A stretch of DNA of 55,365 nucleotides from Butyrivibrio sp. Su6 (GTDB taxonomy: Bacteria > Bacillota > Clostridia > Lachnospirales > Lachnospiraceae). Shown here piece after piece: positions 1 through 6,598 of this stretch; within the stretch, counting starts at the first letter, position 1; each line of letters begins with the position of its first letter. The stretch is from NCBI RefSeq assembly GCF_900108105.1, contig NZ_FNUR01000019.1, forward strand, positions 1 through 55,365, given 5' to 3'. A program made the position numbers and the translations under genes. A model generated the notes under the pieces. It was not told the DNA's origin, ran no database searches, and worked only from the letters and a program-made list of their open reading frames with translations.

Positions 1-95
1 AAATCAGAACCAGGTCTTTTTACAAACGGTGATGGATCCGCAACAATAGAATCAATAGTTTCAAAAAACTTCTTTTTGATGTATGATGCTTTCAT
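1..95 (-). CDS. transposase N-terminus, IS4-like, cut by the window edge
   Basis: Only the first 31 codons are visible, starting at an ATG at 95 behind a good ribosome binding site (AAGGAGG on the minus strand, 107-101, five bases upstream). The peptide reads MKASYIKKKFFETIDSIVAD and then PSPFVKRPGSDF. The pattern of a short basic start, F-x-E-T-I-D and then F-V-K-x-P-x-x-D-F resembles, from memory, the N-terminus of IS4-type transposases in Lachnospiraceae. The DDE catalytic core would lie outside the window. The sequence behind the start carries a strong hairpin and a putative terminal repeat, which fits an insertion sequence end. It could be another protein with a similar start, but the context favours a transposase. 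Confidence 0.6.
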   Translation of the reverse strand, partial: MKASYIKKKFFETIDSIVADPSPFVKRPGSD

Positions 96-213
96 GAGTG
101 CCTCCTTAAATCAATGTGTGGTCGGATACCTTTGATTTAAGGGGCCGCCTTTGCTAAAGCTTCTTTAGCAAAGGCGGCCGCACTTTTTGAGGCCTGTGTC
201 AAGCCCTAATTTA
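96..213 (-). mobile_element. insertion sequence end (leader and putative terminal repeat)
   Basis: Read on the minus strand, this stretch begins near TAGGGCTTGACACAGGCC (213-196), which looks like a terminal inverted repeat. It then holds a 17-bp perfect hairpin and ends at the transposase start at 95. The other end of the element is outside the window, so the terminal repeat and any target duplication cannot be confirmed. Confidence 0.45.
143..179. repeat. 17-bp perfect hairpin upstream of the transposase
   Basis: Arms 143-159 (GGCCGCCTTTGCTAAAG) and 163-179 (CTTTAGCAAAGGCGGCC) are perfectly complementary around a 3-base loop. It sits 48 bases upstream of the transposase start, inside the element. 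Hairpins here in IS leaders can block transcription entering from the host DNA; that role is inferred. Confidence 0.7.
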
Positions 214-227
214 AAAATTTTCAAATA

Positions 228-270
228 AAAAAGTGATTCTTACGTTCTTTGTAGAATCACTTTTTCTTTT
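228..270 (+). terminator. hairpin terminator next to the insertion sequence
   Basis: The arms AAAAAGTGATTCT (228-240) and AGAATCACTTTTT (253-265) pair around a short loop and are followed by TTTTTCTTTT. The A-run on the left could serve as a U-run for the minus strand, so it may act in both directions. No gene ending here is visible, so it probably belonged to a gene now beyond the insertion sequence. Confidence 0.6.
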
Positions 271-337
271 GCAATAATGTTTTTGATATGAAAGTATATA
301 TGAATTTCCTTAACTAAATGACATTGGGCATCTTCCC

Positions 338-510
338 TCAGCCACACCGAAGGTGCTTGCCATTGGCGGGTTCTGAGGAAAACGCTACAATACTGAATCC
401 AACGGTGCGCGAATCTAATTACTGTTCCCATCATCCTCACCGTCGGCAGAGCTGGCATGGCGCTTTCCTCAGGCTCAGTCAATGGTGGCGTACGGAGCAG
501 TAATCTAAGC
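338..510 (-). repeat. structured intergenic repeat, left copy
   Basis: This element of about 170 bases recurs in opposite orientation at 54794-54966. Shared runs, on the minus strand here, include TACGCCACCATTGACTGAGC and GGTGAGGATGATGGGAACAG. Within it, 399-407 pairs with 438-446 (CCAACGGTG/CACCGTCGG, one G-T type pair), and long outer arms 359-385 and 460-489 are imperfectly complementary. A 90-codon frame overlaps it but has no ribosome binding site and no family resemblance, so I treat the region as non-coding. Confidence 0.75.
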
Positions 511-618
511 ATTCGTAATAAAGATCAATTCTAATAATAAAACTCTCGCTTTTAGTCAATAGTCAATCCAGATTTTTATATATTTTTATTACATAACTTT
601 TTCATTTTGTATCCTAAA
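511..618. other. AT-rich spacer
   Basis: Between the repeat and the phoH promoter I see only AT-rich sequence with no convincing frame or hairpin. Confidence 0.5.
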
Positions 619-638
619 ACCACTATATGTGGTATAAT
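619..638 (+). promoter_or_regulatory. phoH promoter with overlapping palindrome
   Basis: TATAAT at 633-638 is preceded by TGG, an extended -10 element; a weak -35 (TTGTAT, 608-613) has a long 19-base spacer. The palindrome ACCAC-TATAT-GTGGT (619-633) abuts and overlaps the -10 and could be an operator. Confidence 0.5.
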
Positions 639-675
639 AACAATATAAGTCATACAAATAGAGGGGGACCTACGC

Positions 676-2067
676 ATGAAGAAGATCTACGTACTGGACA
701 CCAACGTTTTGATTCAGGCACCACACGCCTTAAAGTGCTTTGATGATAACGAGGTCGTTCTTCCGCTGGTAGTGTTAGAGGAGCTTGACGCCCACAAGAG
801 AGATGAGGGCGAGAGAGGAGCGAATGTACGAGAGGCAATCAGAATTCTCGATCAGCTTCGAGGATCAGGCAATCTGGTTGCAGGTGTAGAGCTTGACAAT
901 GGGGGACTTCTTAGAGTTGAAAAGAACTTTAAAGATGTAGAACTCCCTAAGGATATGGCAGATTATAAATCTGATAACCGTATCCTGAAAGTATGTAAGG
1001 GTCTTAGTGAAGTATCCAAGGTTCAGGTAATTCTTGTAACTAAGGACATTTTGATGCGAATTAAGGCACAACTCCTTAATATTAAGTCAGAAGACTTCAC
1101 GACAGAACAGGTTGCGGACCATGGTGAGCAGTACAGCGGGCGAATATCTGTTTTTGCACCGGAAGAAATCTTTAAGGATTTCAAGAAAAAAGGTATTCCT
1201 GTTGATAAAGTCTATTGCTGCGATGACGATGGAAATCAATATGCACCCGAGCTGTATGAGAATGAATTTGTTATTGTAAGAGCAGATCAGTCAACTAATA
1301 AAACCCAGATGGGCCGTGTATCTAAAGGCTTCATAAAAAAGCTTGAGTTTGAAAAGAGTCAGCCATATGGAGTTAAACCCAGGAATGCCGGACAGTATTT
1401 CCTTCAGGAAGCACTCATGCAGCCTGCTGAGGTGGCTCCGCTTGTAATTGTAAAGGGCATGGCTGGTACAGCCAAGACATTTTATTCACTTGCTGTAGGT
1501 CTTGAAAAGATGATAAACAGACCGACTGGTGAATATCGAAGGATTCTTGTCTGCAGGCCAAACTCTCAGTTTGATGATGATATTGGTTTTCTCCCCGGCG
1601 ATGAACAGGAGAAGATATCACCTCTTATGAGACCGATTATCGACAACCTTGAGCAGCTCATTGACTCCAATGAAGAAGAGAGATATAAGGATGAAAAAGA
1701 GCTGCAGGGTAAGACAGATGAGGTCTTTGAAAGAGGAATCGTTCAGTGTGAAGCATTAAACTTCATCAGAGGAAGGTCAATCCTTAAGACCTATCTTATT
1801 ATTGATGAAGCTCAGAACATGACTCCAACTCAGGCAAAAGGAATCATTACAAGAGCTGGAAAGGACACCAAGATAATCCTTTTAGGTGATCCTAACCAGA
1901 TAGACAGACCTTTTCTTGATGAGAGGACAAATGGCTTGTCGTATGCTTCAGAGCATATGAAGGGAAGTCCTTATGCATGGCAGATATCCCTTTCTGCAGC
2001 TGAATGCGAAAGAAGTAAGCTTGCTATGGATGCCATTGAGAGAATGAAGGACAAAAAGTATTTTTAA
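676..2067 (+). CDS. PIN domain-PhoH family ATPase (PhoH2/YlaK type)
   Basis: This is a two-domain protein of 463 residues. The N-terminal PIN domain starts with VLDTNVLI (Asp8) and has the acidic pattern of a PIN ribonuclease (VLEELDAHKR near residue 35). The C-terminal PhoH ATPase domain has a Walker A at about 261-268 (GMAGTAKT) and a Walker B at about 374-380 (LIIDEAQN). PIN-PhoH fusions are described as ATP-driven RNA helicase/ribonucleases. The Walker A is unusual: the usual Gly before Lys is Ala. The start is set by GAGGGGG at 661-667. It is monocistronic, with its own promoter and a strong terminator at 2089. The RNA substrate cannot be predicted. Confidence 0.9.
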   Translation: MKKIYVLDTNVLIQAPHALKCFDDNEVVLPLVVLEELDAHKRDEGERGANVREAIRILDQLRGSGNLVAGVELDNGGLLRVEKNFKDVELPKDMADYKSDNRILKVCKGLSEVSKVQVILVTKDILMRIKAQLLNIKSEDFTTEQVADHGEQYSGRISVFAPEEIFKDFKKKGIPVDKVYCCDDDGNQYAPELYENEFVIVRADQSTNKTQMGRVSKGFIKKLEFEKSQPYGVKPRNAGQYFLQEALMQPAEVAPLVIVKGMAGTAKTFYSLAVGLEKMINRPTGEYRRILVCRPNSQFDDDIGFLPGDEQEKISPLMRPIIDNLEQLIDSNEEERYKDEKELQGKTDEVFERGIVQCEALNFIRGRSILKTYLIIDEAQNMTPTQAKGIITRAGKDTKIILLGDPNQIDRPFLDERTNGLSYASEHMKGSPYAWQISLSAAECERSKLAMDAIERMKDKKYF

Positions 2068-2088
2068 TTGAATAATGAGCTTGATCTG

Positions 2089-2126
2089 ACTGGCTTATGC
2101 GCTTTGCATAAGCCAGTTTTTTATTT
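2089..2126 (+). terminator. phoH terminator
   Basis: The 12-bp perfect stem ACTGGCTTATGC/GCATAAGCCAGT (2089-2100, 2106-2117) has a GCTTT loop and is followed by a T-run. Confidence 0.9.
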
Positions 2127-2221
2127 CATAGAAGATTCCTTTAAAGCCATCTCCTTTATCAAAAATTAATCAACATTTTATTGACATTATTTTTCAAAAA
2201 GGATATTATTTAGAAAAAGAA

Positions 2222-2237
2222 GTTAGCAATAGCTAAC
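2222..2237. promoter_or_regulatory. iron-locus operator palindrome 1
   Basis: GTTAGCAATAGCTAAC is a perfect 16-bp inverted repeat (GTTAGC-AATA-GCTAAC). Three further sites of the same length and form lie between here and feoB. Confidence 0.65.
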
Positions 2238-2294
2238 ACAAAAAGATATAATTTTCCTTTAAAAAATAAATATTAAATTGCGCAAAACCTGTTG

Positions 2295-2323
2295 TTGACA
2301 AAAAATATCAGTTAGAATAAACT
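2295..2323 (+). promoter_or_regulatory. feoA promoter
   Basis: A consensus -35 TTGACA (2295-2300), a 17-base spacer and a -10 TAAACT (2318-2323) lie upstream of feoA. The -10 is inside the palindrome at 2311-2326. Confidence 0.75.
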
Positions 2324-2326
2324 AAC
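2311..2326. promoter_or_regulatory. iron-locus operator palindrome 2, over the feoA -10
   Basis: GTTAGAATAAACTAAC pairs GTTAG with CTAAC around six bases and covers the feoA -10 box, the position expected for a repressor site. Confidence 0.65.
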
Positions 2327-2331
2327 ATTCG

Positions 2332-2347
2332 GTTAGCAAAGGGTAAC
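2332..2347. promoter_or_regulatory. iron-locus operator palindrome 3
   Basis: GTTAGCAAAGGGTAAC has the same 16-bp layout with one mismatch in the right half. It begins exactly 21 bases, two helical turns, after palindrome 2, so proteins on both sites would lie on the same DNA face. Confidence 0.55.
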
Positions 2348-2363
2348 GAAAAGGAGTACTGAT

Positions 2364-2576
2364 ATGACATTAAATGAAGCTGTACTTGGTCAAGAGTATG
2401 TTGTTACTGGCGTAGATACAGGTGATGATGAGGACATGAAGAGTTTTCTCTTTTCACTTGGATGCTATAGCGGAGAGAAGATCACAGTTGTAGATAAGAA
2501 GCGCAATCTTGTAGTTGCGATAAAGGATGCGAGATATAACATCGATCCTGAGCTTGCAGGCGCTATTACAATCTGA
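2364..2576 (+). CDS. feoA: FeoA ferrous iron transport accessory protein
   Basis: This 70-residue protein has the size of the FeoA SH3-like fold. It starts MTLNEAVLGQEYVVTGVD, contains the LFSLGCYSGEKITVVDKKRN segment typical of FeoA (short loop, then a strand with a positively charged turn), and ends AGAITI. FeoA proteins bind or modulate the FeoB permease at the cytoplasmic face. The start at 2364 is supported by AAGGAG at 2351-2356. A promoter with overlapping palindromes lies just upstream and a terminator just downstream. feoB follows after 146 bases, so FeoA can be made separately or by read-through into feoB. Confidence 0.92.
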   Translation: MTLNEAVLGQEYVVTGVDTGDDEDMKSFLFSLGCYSGEKITVVDKKRNLVVAIKDARYNIDPELAGAITI

Positions 2577-2591
2577 TCATTATCTGAAAGA

Positions 2592-2622
2592 CTGGCATAT
2601 CAATTTATGCCAGATATTTTTT
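2592..2622 (+). terminator. hairpin between feoA and feoB
   Basis: The stem CTGGCATA/TATGCCAG (2592-2599, 2606-2613) is followed by ATATTTTTTT. It is likely a partial terminator that sets the feoA to feoB ratio. Confidence 0.75.
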
Positions 2623-2630
2623 CACAGGCT

Positions 2631-2646
2631 GTTAGCCATAAGTAAC
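2631..2646. promoter_or_regulatory. iron-locus operator palindrome 4, upstream of feoB
   Basis: GTTAGCCATAAGTAAC repeats the 16-bp layout (GTTAG, six bases, GTAAC; one mismatch from CTAAC). It lies 77 bases upstream of feoB, suggesting separate control. A TACAAT at 2693-2698 could be the feoB -10, but no good -35 is visible. Confidence 0.5.
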
Positions 2647-2722
2647 TTAGTTTGCTCGGATTCATCGTAAGGTGCGTCCCTGATAAATAAAATACAATTA
2701 GTTTATTTCAGGAGGAAAAGAA

Positions 2723-4714
2723 ATGAGAATCGCAATGGCTGGTAATCCAAACAGTGGAAAAACTACCATGTACAATGCTCTCACCGGTCGTAATGAAAAA
2801 ATAGGTAACTGGGCGGGCGTTACAGTAGACAAAAAGGAGAGTCCTATTAAAAAGAGCTTCTATGATGGGGACAAGGAGCTTATCGCTGTAGACCTTCCTG
2901 GTGCATATTCAATGTCACCATTTACATCAGAGGAGAGTATCACAAGCGGTTACGTTAAAAATGAGCATCCTGATGCAATCATAAACATTGTTGATGCAAC
3001 AAACCTTAGCAGAAGCTTGTTCTTCACAACACAGCTTCTTGAGCTTGGAATTCCTGTTGTAGTTGCACTTAACAAGACAGATTCCAATGATAAAAAAGGA
3101 AACAAAGTTGATGCCAAGGCTTTATCAGAAAAGCTTGGCTGTCCTGTAATAAATACAGTTGCAACATCAGAAACTGGTCTTAAGGATGTTGTTAAGGCTG
3201 CTGCAGAGCTTGAAGGAAAAGGACAGAAGGCAGCATATTCAGAAGGAAATATCGACCTTTCTAATAAGGCTGAAGTTGAAGAAGCTGACAGAAAGCGTTT
3301 TGATTTTGTAAATAAGATCGTAGCAGATGTTGAAAATCGTAAAGTTCTTACAAAAGATAAGAACATCGGCGATACAATTGATAATATTATTACTCATCCG
3401 GTTATCGGTATCGTAGTTTTCGCTGCTATTATGTGGCTTGTATTCTACATCTCACAGACAACAGTAGGCACATGGCTTGCAGATATTCTTGCCGGATGGA
3501 TTGAAAGCTTCCAGGGATGGGTTGGAGATGCTATGGCAGATGCTAATCCACTTCTTTACGCCCTTCTTGTTGATGGTATTATCGGTGGTGTTGGTGCCGT
3601 AGTAGGTTTCCTTCCACTTGTTATGGTTATGTACTTCCTCATCGCTCTTTTAGAGGATTGCGGTTATATGTCAAGAGCAACAGTAGTTCTTGATCCTATT
3701 TTCAAGAGAGTAGGTCTTTCAGGTAAGTCTGTAATTCCTATGATCATCGGTACAGGTTGTGGTATCCCTGCTATCATGGCATGCAGAACTATCAGAAATG
3801 AGAGAGAAAGACGTGCAACAGCTATGCTTGCAACTTTCATGCCATGTGGTGCTAAGCTTCCTGTTATAGCTCTTTTTGCAGGCGCATTCTTCCCTGAATC
3901 AAAATGGGTTAGCTTCATCTGCTACATGGGTGGTATCCTCCTTATCCTTTTAGGAGCTCTTCTTATCAAGGCTGTTACAGGTATGAAGTACAGAAAGTCA
4001 TTCTTCATCATTGAACTTCCTGAGTATAAGGTTCCAAGTCTTACATTTGCTCTTAAGTCAATGCTTGAAAGAGGTAAGGCTTATATCGTTAAGGCAGGAA
4101 CAGTTATCTTAGTATGTAACACAGTAGTTCAGATCATGCAGACATTTGACTTCTCATTCCAGCCAGTTGAAGAGGGAATGGAGAGCACATCAATCCTTGC
4201 AGGCGTTGCAGGACCATTTGCTTACCTTCTTGTACCTGTAGTTGGTATCGTAAGCTGGCAGCTTGCTGCAGCAGCTATCACAGGCTTTATTGCAAAAGAG
4301 AACGTTGTAGGAACAATCGCTACAGTTTATGCTATCTCTAACCTCATTGATACAGAGGAACTTGAGCTTATCGGTGAAGGAAATGCAGTAGCAGCAGTTA
4401 TGGGAATAACAAAGGTTGCAGCACTTGCATATCTTATGTTTAACTTATATACACCACCATGTTTCGCAGCACTTGGTGCTATGAACTCTGAAATGAAATC
4501 TGCTAAGTGGCTTTGGGGTGCGATCGCTCTCCAGCTTGCAACAGGATTTACAGTTGGATTCCTTGTATACCAGATTGGTACACTTATCACAACAGGTTCT
4601 GTTGGAACAGGCTTTGTAGGCGGACTTGTTGCAGTAGCAGTATTTGCAGCAGTTATCATATTCATCATCAAGAGAAATCAGAAACAGATGGTACTTGAGT
4701 ACAAACTTGGCTGA
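2723..4714 (+). CDS. feoB: FeoB ferrous iron permease
   Basis: This 663-residue protein is the main Fe(II) importer of anaerobes. The N-terminal G domain has G1 GNPNSGKTT (residues 7-15), G3 DLPG (57-60) and G4 NKTD (117-120), followed by the helical GDI-like region. The membrane part has two Gate domains (GYMSRATVVLDPIF...PMIIGTGCGIPAIMACRT and the second copy around GFIAKENVVGTIA) and the conserved C-terminal YTPPCFAALGAM segment. The start is behind AGGAGG at 2711-2716. Three small metal-related genes follow closely, then a terminator, so 2723-5637 reads as one operon. Confidence 0.98.
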   Translation: MRIAMAGNPNSGKTTMYNALTGRNEKIGNWAGVTVDKKESPIKKSFYDGDKELIAVDLPGAYSMSPFTSEESITSGYVKNEHPDAIINIVDATNLSRSLFFTTQLLELGIPVVVALNKTDSNDKKGNKVDAKALSEKLGCPVINTVATSETGLKDVVKAAAELEGKGQKAAYSEGNIDLSNKAEVEEADRKRFDFVNKIVADVENRKVLTKDKNIGDTIDNIITHPVIGIVVFAAIMWLVFYISQTTVGTWLADILAGWIESFQGWVGDAMADANPLLYALLVDGIIGGVGAVVGFLPLVMVMYFLIALLEDCGYMSRATVVLDPIFKRVGLSGKSVIPMIIGTGCGIPAIMACRTIRNERERRATAMLATFMPCGAKLPVIALFAGAFFPESKWVSFICYMGGILLILLGALLIKAVTGMKYRKSFFIIELPEYKVPSLTFALKSMLERGKAYIVKAGTVILVCNTVVQIMQTFDFSFQPVEEGMESTSILAGVAGPFAYLLVPVVGIVSWQLAAAAITGFIAKENVVGTIATVYAISNLIDTEELELIGEGNAVAAVMGITKVAALAYLMFNLYTPPCFAALGAMNSEMKSAKWLWGAIALQLATGFTVGFLVYQIGTLITTGSVGTGFVGGLVAVAVFAAVIIFIIKRNQKQMVLEYKLG

Positions 4715-4746
4715 TATTTAAAAGCAATTGTTAGTTAGGAGTTATC

Positions 4747-4908
4747 ATGATAGATGTTTTAATTTCAATTATTATCTTACTTTGTGTTGGACTTGCCGTT
4801 TTCTATATCTATAAGGAAAAGAAAAAGGGCACACACTGCATAGGCTGTCCAATGGCGGAAAACTGTAGCAAAGCAAAAGCATGTAGCTCTTTAACAAAAA
4901 AACAATGA
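4747..4908 (+). CDS. FeoB-associated Cys-rich membrane protein
   Basis: This 53-residue peptide starts at an ATG at 4747 behind TAGGAG. It has one N-terminal membrane helix (MIDVLISIIILLCVGLAVFY), a basic stretch (KEKKKG), and then a Cys-rich tail HCIGCPMAENCSKAKACSS with four cysteines. This is the pattern of the FeoB_associated family found right after feoB in Firmicutes. Its job is unknown; the cytoplasmic Cys cluster suggests iron binding near the FeoB exit. A weak hairpin (4916-4948) lies between it and the next gene. Confidence 0.9.
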   Translation: MIDVLISIIILLCVGLAVFYIYKEKKKGTHCIGCPMAENCSKAKACSSLTKKQ

Positions 4909-4978
4909 TCAGATGTCTAGTGTCTTGTCAGGCAGATAAGGCACTAGATTTGTATTAGTATCTGTTGGAGGTAATAGT

Positions 4979-5344
4979 TTGAGCGTTTCCAATATAATAA
5001 TTATTCTGGTTATTTCTGTTATTCTTTTCTTTGCTGTTAAAGGCACAATCCAGCATATGAAGGGAGAGGGATCCTGCTGTGGAGGGCCAAAAGAAAAAGC
5101 TCCCAAAAAGAAAATATCCGGAAAACCTTTGTCTAAACTTAAAGTGACGATAGAGGGCATGCACTGTGATAACTGTAAGAACAGGGTTGAAAGAAAACTT
5201 GATGAGCTGGATGGGGTAGTGGCAAAAGTTAAGTTATCCCAAAAAGCAGCGTATGTTTCTTTATACAAGGAGATTCCTGAAAGCCTTATTTGTGACACCA
5301 TAACTAAGGCTGGCTATGAAGTTATAAGTGTGGAGGCACTATAA
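4979..5344 (+). CDS. membrane-anchored HMA (heavy-metal-associated) domain protein
   Basis: This 121-residue protein uses a TTG start at 4979 behind GGAGGT (4967-4972). Residues 1-22 form one membrane helix. Next come a short Cys/Gly motif (GSCCGGPKEKAPKKK) and a C-terminal HMA fold (about 54-121) with the metal-binding motif GMHCDNC (Cys63 and Cys66). HMA domains usually carry Cu(I) or Zn(II) between proteins. Inside an iron operon it may buffer incoming metal or protect FeoB from copper; that is inference. The combination of membrane helix, CC motif and HMA is what I can see. It ends 16 bases before the Fur-like gene. Confidence 0.85.
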   Translation: MSVSNIIIILVISVILFFAVKGTIQHMKGEGSCCGGPKEKAPKKKISGKPLSKLKVTIEGMHCDNCKNRVERKLDELDGVVAKVKLSQKAAYVSLYKEIPESLICDTITKAGYEVISVEAL

Positions 5345-5360
5345 GGAGGGGAACAGTAGT

Positions 5361-5609
5361 ATGAGCAGTGAACAGGTTATAGACAGACTTAAGCAAAACG
5401 GATGCCGTATTACCAAACAGAGGAAACTGATAGTTGATGTTATTATGGGAAATGACCATTCTTCCTGTAAAGATATATATTATAAGGTCATGGCAAAGGA
5501 CAACAGCGTAGGAATGGCTACTGTCTACCGAATGATCCGGGTACTTGAAGATATTGGAGTGATAAACAGGATCGACATGATCGAGATCAATAATGAAAAC
5601 AGAGGATAA
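5361..5609 (+). CDS. short Fur-family winged-helix regulator lacking the metal domain
   Basis: This 82-residue protein starts at an ATG at 5361 behind AAGGAGG (5343-5349). It matches only the N-terminal DNA-binding half of Fur: RLKQNGCRITKQRKLIVDVI, then KDIYYKVMAKDNSVGMATVYRMIRVLEDIGVINRID, the recognition helix and wing. The C-terminal dimerisation domain with its His/Cys metal sites is absent. The stop codon lies inside a strong terminator stem, so the short end is not an assembly frameshift. It is the last gene of the feo operon and may act as a metal-independent or partner-dependent regulator. Confidence 0.85.
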   Translation: MSSEQVIDRLKQNGCRITKQRKLIVDVIMGNDHSSCKDIYYKVMAKDNSVGMATVYRMIRVLEDIGVINRIDMIEINNENRG

Positions 5610-5637
5610 CAGGTTTTTGCCTGTTATCCTTTTTTTA
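5604..5637 (+). terminator. feo operon terminator overlapping the stop codon
   Basis: GGATAACAGG (5604-5613) and CCTGTTATCC (5620-5629) form a perfect 10-bp stem followed by eight T. The TAA stop of the Fur-like gene (5607-5609) is in the left arm. Confidence 0.92.
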
Positions 5638-5645
5638 GTTATAAT
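5617..5645 (+). promoter_or_regulatory. rluD-type gene promoter, probably leaderless
   Basis: TTGCCT (5617-5622), a 17-base spacer and TATAAT (5640-5645) end seven bases before the ATG at 5653. Transcription should begin at or beside the start codon, and no ribosome binding site fits between. Confidence 0.6.
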
Positions 5646-5652
5646 GCTACGT

Positions 5653-6570
5653 ATGAATAACAGCTATAGAGAAATCAGATATGAATTAAAAATAGAAGAT
5701 GGAGTTATGAGAGCGGGCGATATAATGCGTGAAAGATTAAAGCTCTCAAGCAGGGAAGTAACGAGGTGCAAACTCTTTGAAGACGGCGTTATGTGTGAAG
5801 GAAAGGCTGTAAGGATCATTGATGAAATAAAGCCGGGACAGGAGCTTGTAGTCAGGATCTATGAAGATACAGACAACGCTTCAGAAATTGTTCCAAGTGA
5901 TGATCCAATAGATATAGTCTATGAAGATGAAGATATTGTTGTAGTCAATAAACAGGGGAATGTGGTTGTTCATCCCTCATATTGCCATTTTACGGATTCA
6001 CTGAGCAATGCACTCATGGGCTATTACAACAGGACCGGTCAGAATCACGTTATAAGAGTGATCGGGCGACTTGACAGGGAAACATCGGGACTTATTATTT
6101 TTGCCAAGAACAGATACAGTGCAGCACTTCTTTCTGAGCAGTGCCTTGATATGTCAAGGAGAAAAGAGTATCTTGCTCTCTGTGATGGGATTTTTCCCGA
6201 AAAACAGGGGACCATCGATGCTCCAATATGGGAAAATCCAAAAGAAAAGATGATAAGGGAAGTAAGAGATGACGGGAAAAGAGCTGTCACTCACTATGAA
6301 GTTGAAAAACAGTTTGACGATTTTGCTCTTGTGAGACTTAAACTTGATACTGGAAGAACCCATCAGATAAGAGTTCACATGTCTTATATTGGACATCCCT
6401 TATTAGGAGACAGTCTCTATGGAAAAGAAATAGCAAATAACCATGGAATGGAAAGAGCAGCCCTTCATGCATGCGCACTTACATTTTTACAACCAATATC
6501 AGGGCAGGAACTGCGTTTTTTGGCATCAATGCCTGATGATATGAAGATGGTAATAAAAAATGAAGAGTGA
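5653..6570 (+). CDS. RluD/RluA-family 23S rRNA pseudouridine synthase
   Basis: This 305-residue protein has an N-terminal S4-like region (MRAGDIMRERLKLSSREVTRCKLFEDGVMCEGK) and the RluA catalytic domain. The catalytic aspartate is Asp141 in GRLDRETSGL, and RLKLDTGRTHQIRVHMSYIGHPLLGD is the conserved C-terminal motif. It converts uridines in rRNA to pseudouridine; which site cannot be read from sequence. An upstream ATG at 5593 in the same frame would run the protein through the preceding terminator, so I chose 5653, just after the TATAAT box. The gene ends in a hairpin shared with dinB. Confidence 0.9.
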   Translation: MNNSYREIRYELKIEDGVMRAGDIMRERLKLSSREVTRCKLFEDGVMCEGKAVRIIDEIKPGQELVVRIYEDTDNASEIVPSDDPIDIVYEDEDIVVVNKQGNVVVHPSYCHFTDSLSNALMGYYNRTGQNHVIRVIGRLDRETSGLIIFAKNRYSAALLSEQCLDMSRRKEYLALCDGIFPEKQGTIDAPIWENPKEKMIREVRDDGKRAVTHYEVEKQFDDFALVRLKLDTGRTHQIRVHMSYIGHPLLGDSLYGKEIANNHGMERAALHACALTFLQPISGQELRFLASMPDDMKMVIKNEE

Positions 6571-6598
6571 CCTTTAAGGATCATTCTTCATTTTTTAT
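6559..6598. terminator. bidirectional terminator between rluD-type gene and dinB
   Basis: AATGAAGAGTGA (6559-6570) pairs with the arm ending TCATTCTTCATT (6581-6592), with T-rich sequence after it and A-rich sequence before it. It serves two convergent genes. Confidence 0.8.

Noticed and set aside
240..512. 90-codon frame on the minus strand over the left structured repeat
   Set aside because: It has no ribosome binding site or family resemblance, and the matching right copy does not keep the frame.
2950..3366. Long minus-strand frame inside feoB
   Set aside because: It is a shadow of feoB codon use with no start signal.
4730..4745. Fifth GTTAG site before the Cys-rich peptide gene
   Set aside because: GTTAGTTAGGAGTTAT lacks a proper right half-site and coincides with the ribosome binding site.
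4916..4948. Terminator between the Cys-rich peptide and HMA genes
   Set aside because: A hairpin with G-T pairs exists (TCTAGTG...CACTAGA) but there is no T-run; it is at most a weak pause or processing site.
5593..5652. Earlier start for the RluD-type gene
   Set aside because: It would translate through the feo terminator and overlap the Fur-like stop; the added residues are not part of the family.
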